DNA from: Microvirga sp. VF16
Lineage (GTDB): Bacteria > Pseudomonadota > Alphaproteobacteria > Rhizobiales > Beijerinckiaceae
Assembly (NCBI RefSeq): GCF_016864375.1
Contig: NZ_CP069354.1
Span: forward strand, 1,240,001-1,304,000
Reading direction: 5' to 3'
DNA length: 64,000 nucleotides
Both the position numbers and the translations under genes were made by a program. This document shows positions 62,264 through 64,000 of the stretch, piece after piece; the first letter of the stretch is position 1, and the number at the start of each line of letters is the position of its first letter. A model generated the notes under the pieces. The model was not told where the DNA came from, ran no database searches, and worked only from the letters and a program-made list of their open reading frames with translations.

Positions 62264-62878
62264 CGATCCCAGGACCGGAACATGGGGTGCCGCCTCCACC
62301 GGAAGAAATCCGAGGAGGCGCGGATCGTCCGCTACCTCAATGGCACGCCGATAGGGCGTGAAGCCCGAGCGCATATAGAAGGCGAGGGCGCTCGGGGAAT
62401 CGAGCGTGCAGGTATGGACGAAGAAGCGCTCGATCGGCTGGGAAAAGGCACGGTCGATCGCCTCGTTCATCAGGAGCCGTCCCGCCCCCTGGCCGATGAA
62501 CCCGGGAATGAGCCCGAGAAAGGCCAGTTCGACCTCTCCCTCGGATCGAAAGTCGAGTTCGAGCAGGCCGACATCGGCTGCGCCGTCGTGAAGGGCGTAG
62601 GCCTCGATCTTGGGATCGTCGAGGATGGCCGCGAGCCTGTCGTCGGGCATCACCGCCCGGCTGAACCAGAGCCAGGGCTCGCCGATTGTCTTGAAGAGCG
62701 CTCGGTAGCGTTGATGGTCCTGGCTGATCCGCTGAAGACTCCAGTTGTCCGGCTTTGGGAACGGCGAGAGGGCAGGGCGCTCGCGCATCTCCAGATAGGT
62801 GACGATGGTTGCGATCTTGCCCGGCGGTAGGTCCGTATAGCCGTTGAGGTTGAGCGTCACCGCCGATTCCGCTGCCAT
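62255..62878 (-). CDS. GNAT family N-acetyltransferase
   Basis: The 207-residue protein has a leader of about 35 residues and a GNAT core with ELAFLGLIPGFIGQGAGRLL (Gln/Gly acetyl-CoA loop) near residue 140 and DSPSALAFYMRSGFTPYRRA at the end. ATG at 62878 is used; the frame before it has no ribosome site. The substrate is not evident. Convergent with fliJ. Confidence 0.9.
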   Translation of the reverse strand: MAAESAVTLNLNGYTDLPPGKIATIVTYLEMRERPALSPFPKPDNWSLQRISQDHQRYRALFKTIGEPWLWFSRAVMPDDRLAAILDDPKIEAYALHDGAADVGLLELDFRSEGEVELAFLGLIPGFIGQGAGRLLMNEAIDRAFSQPIERFFVHTCTLDSPSALAFYMRSGFTPYRRAIEVADDPRLLGFLPVEAAPHVPVLGSRK

Positions 62879-63134
62879 GTGCCTATGCCTTTTGCAAAGT
62901 CGTAAAAGATAGGAGAAGTAATGCTTGATAAGGGCGTTGCCTCCCAACGTCACGCTTCTTCCGGCAGCGCTTCCAACCGGCCCGGCATTCCTCCACGAAA
63001 ATTGCTCGGCCTCTATCCCTTCAGACCGGTGCCAGCATTGGACCTTATGTCATGCCGCAGCAAGGCATAATCCCCTTGCGGAGCAAAGGGATTGTGGGCA
63101 CAGAGGAGACCGATGAGGGAGTTCTGCCGGCTCG

Positions 63135-64000
63135 ATGAGGAATGTGCGTGAGTTCATTTGGCCCGTGATCGGGCTGCTGGCAGTCGTCGTGTCAGGCTGG
63201 CTTCTTTATCGTGAGCTGCGCGGCATGTCCCTCGACGATGTGTGGGATAGCCTGACCGCCGTTCCGCCTCAGCGCTATGCCCTAGCGGCGCTCTCCACCC
63301 TCGTCGCCTACGCTGCGCTCGCTTGGTACGACCGGATCGCCCTGCTGCACTTGGGCGTACGCCATATTTCGTGGTTGTTCGTGTCGATCACCTCGTTCAC
63401 GACCTATGCCCTGTCCCATAACATCGGCGCCTCGGTCTTCTCCGGTGCCGTCGTGCGCTACCGGGCTTACACCTCGAAAGGCCTGGGCGCCCCGCAGATC
63501 GCCGTGCTGGTGGCCTTGTGTTCCTTCACCTTCGGCCTCGGCACCATTCTCCTCGGCGGCGTCGTGCTGGTCGCCGATCCGACCCTGCTGCACCGTCTCG
63601 AAGACCTTATGCCGTCGATGCTCACCAATCCGGCGACGGCCCGCGTCGTTGGCTTCCTGCTTCTCGGCTTTGTTGCGCTTTATGTGGTCGGTTCCATCCT
63701 GCATCTCCCGCCGCTCGTCATCCGCAAGGCCAAGCTGGAATATCCCCGTCCTGCCGTCATGACGCGCCAGCTGATTGCTGCTCCGCTCGAACTTCTGGGG
63801 GCCGCCGGCATCATCTATTTCGTGCTCCCGGCCCATCTCGAGCCTAGCTTCATCATCGTGCTCGCCGTCTTCCTGGCGTCGTTCTCGGCTGCGCTCGTCA
63901 GCCATGCTCCCGGAGGGCTCGGCGTGTTCGAGCTCGTCTTCCTCACGGCCATGCCGGACATCCCCAAGGCGGACGTGCTGGCGGCGCTGATAATCTTCCG
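63135..64000 (+). CDS. UPF0104/LPG synthase transmembrane domain protein, N-terminal part
   Basis: At least 288 codons in the window; the gene continues past the right edge. The protein is a polytopic inner-membrane protein with about seven to eight helices so far, including WDSLTAVPPQRYALAALSTL and SFTTYALSHNIGASVFSGAV and, near residue 256, SHAPGGLGVFELVFLTAMPD, the signature of the MprF/LPG-synthase and YbhN flippase superfamily. It may flip or modify a lipid; if a C-terminal synthase domain is present beyond the window, it would be an aminoacyl-phosphatidylglycerol synthase. The start is ATG at 63135, without a clear ribosome site; a 12-codon frame with a strong one overlaps it. Confidence 0.88.
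   Translation, partial: MRNVREFIWPVIGLLAVVVSGWLLYRELRGMSLDDVWDSLTAVPPQRYALAALSTLVAYAALAWYDRIALLHLGVRHISWLFVSITSFTTYALSHNIGASVFSGAVVRYRAYTSKGLGAPQIAVLVALCSFTFGLGTILLGGVVLVADPTLLHRLEDLMPSMLTNPATARVVGFLLLGFVALYVVGSILHLPPLVIRKAKLEYPRPAVMTRQLIAAPLELLGAAGIIYFVLPAHLEPSFIIVLAVFLASFSAALVSHAPGGLGVFELVFLTAMPDIPKADVLAALIIF

Overview
The window is GC-rich chromosomal DNA, probably from a member of the Hyphomicrobiales (Rhizobiales), perhaps close to Microvirga or Methylobacteriaceae. The support is a ctrA/chpT cell-cycle pair next to fliJ, GANTC (CcrM-type) sites in front of ctrA, a housekeeping gene order typical of alphaproteobacteria (kdsB, pheA, nudC, SRP RNA, dnaX, ybaB, recR, dapD, dapE, truA, fmt, def, argB, engB, yidC, rnpA, rpmH), EcfG-type stress promoters, and many dispersed palindromic intergenic repeats. 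The genus is an inference. The first and last genes are cut by the window edges.

Layout. 0-6 kb: an M17 aminopeptidase (partial), a dgoK-type sugar kinase, and a minus-strand operon joining a GTP-cyclohydrolase-II-like protein (URC1), a DUF1688 protein (URC4) and upp, which is the signature of the URC route of uracil catabolism. 6-18 kb: a small methyltransferase beside a decayed deoB fragment, intact deoB, a cation efflux protein, and a Yej-type peptide/microcin-C ABC operon with two tandem binding proteins and a DUF4260 gene inside it, then a membrane cytochrome c. 18-43 kb: the housekeeping backbone, with a tRNA-sized SRP RNA before dnaX, a DUF805 gene broken by a 16-bp tandem duplication, a CYTH-CHAD protein, and an unassigned structured-RNA candidate with a consensus sigma70 promoter at about 21.0-21.4 kb.

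43-57 kb is more accessory: a VTT membrane protein, an orphan histidine kinase, tRNA-Arg(ACG), small stress proteins (GlsB/YeaQ, DUF2892, DUF892), a luxR-lux box-luxI quorum-sensing unit, a YqjD/YqjE/DUF3618 membrane-stress operon, a response regulator overlapping a UV-damage endonuclease (uvsE), a second response regulator, a SWIB protein and a D-amino-acid transaminase. Six transcription units between 33.8 and 56.5 kb carry an exact GGAAC-N17-GTT promoter, so this part looks like a local concentration of the EcfG general stress regulon.

57-64 kb: a membrane-anchored coiled-coil protein, a DUF1134 (EipA-like) envelope protein, cysQ, chpT and ctrA facing each other across a shared bidirectional terminator, fliJ, a GNAT protein and the start of an LPG-synthase/UPF0104 membrane protein. 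All functional assignments rest on reading translated sequence and remembered family features; no database search was run.
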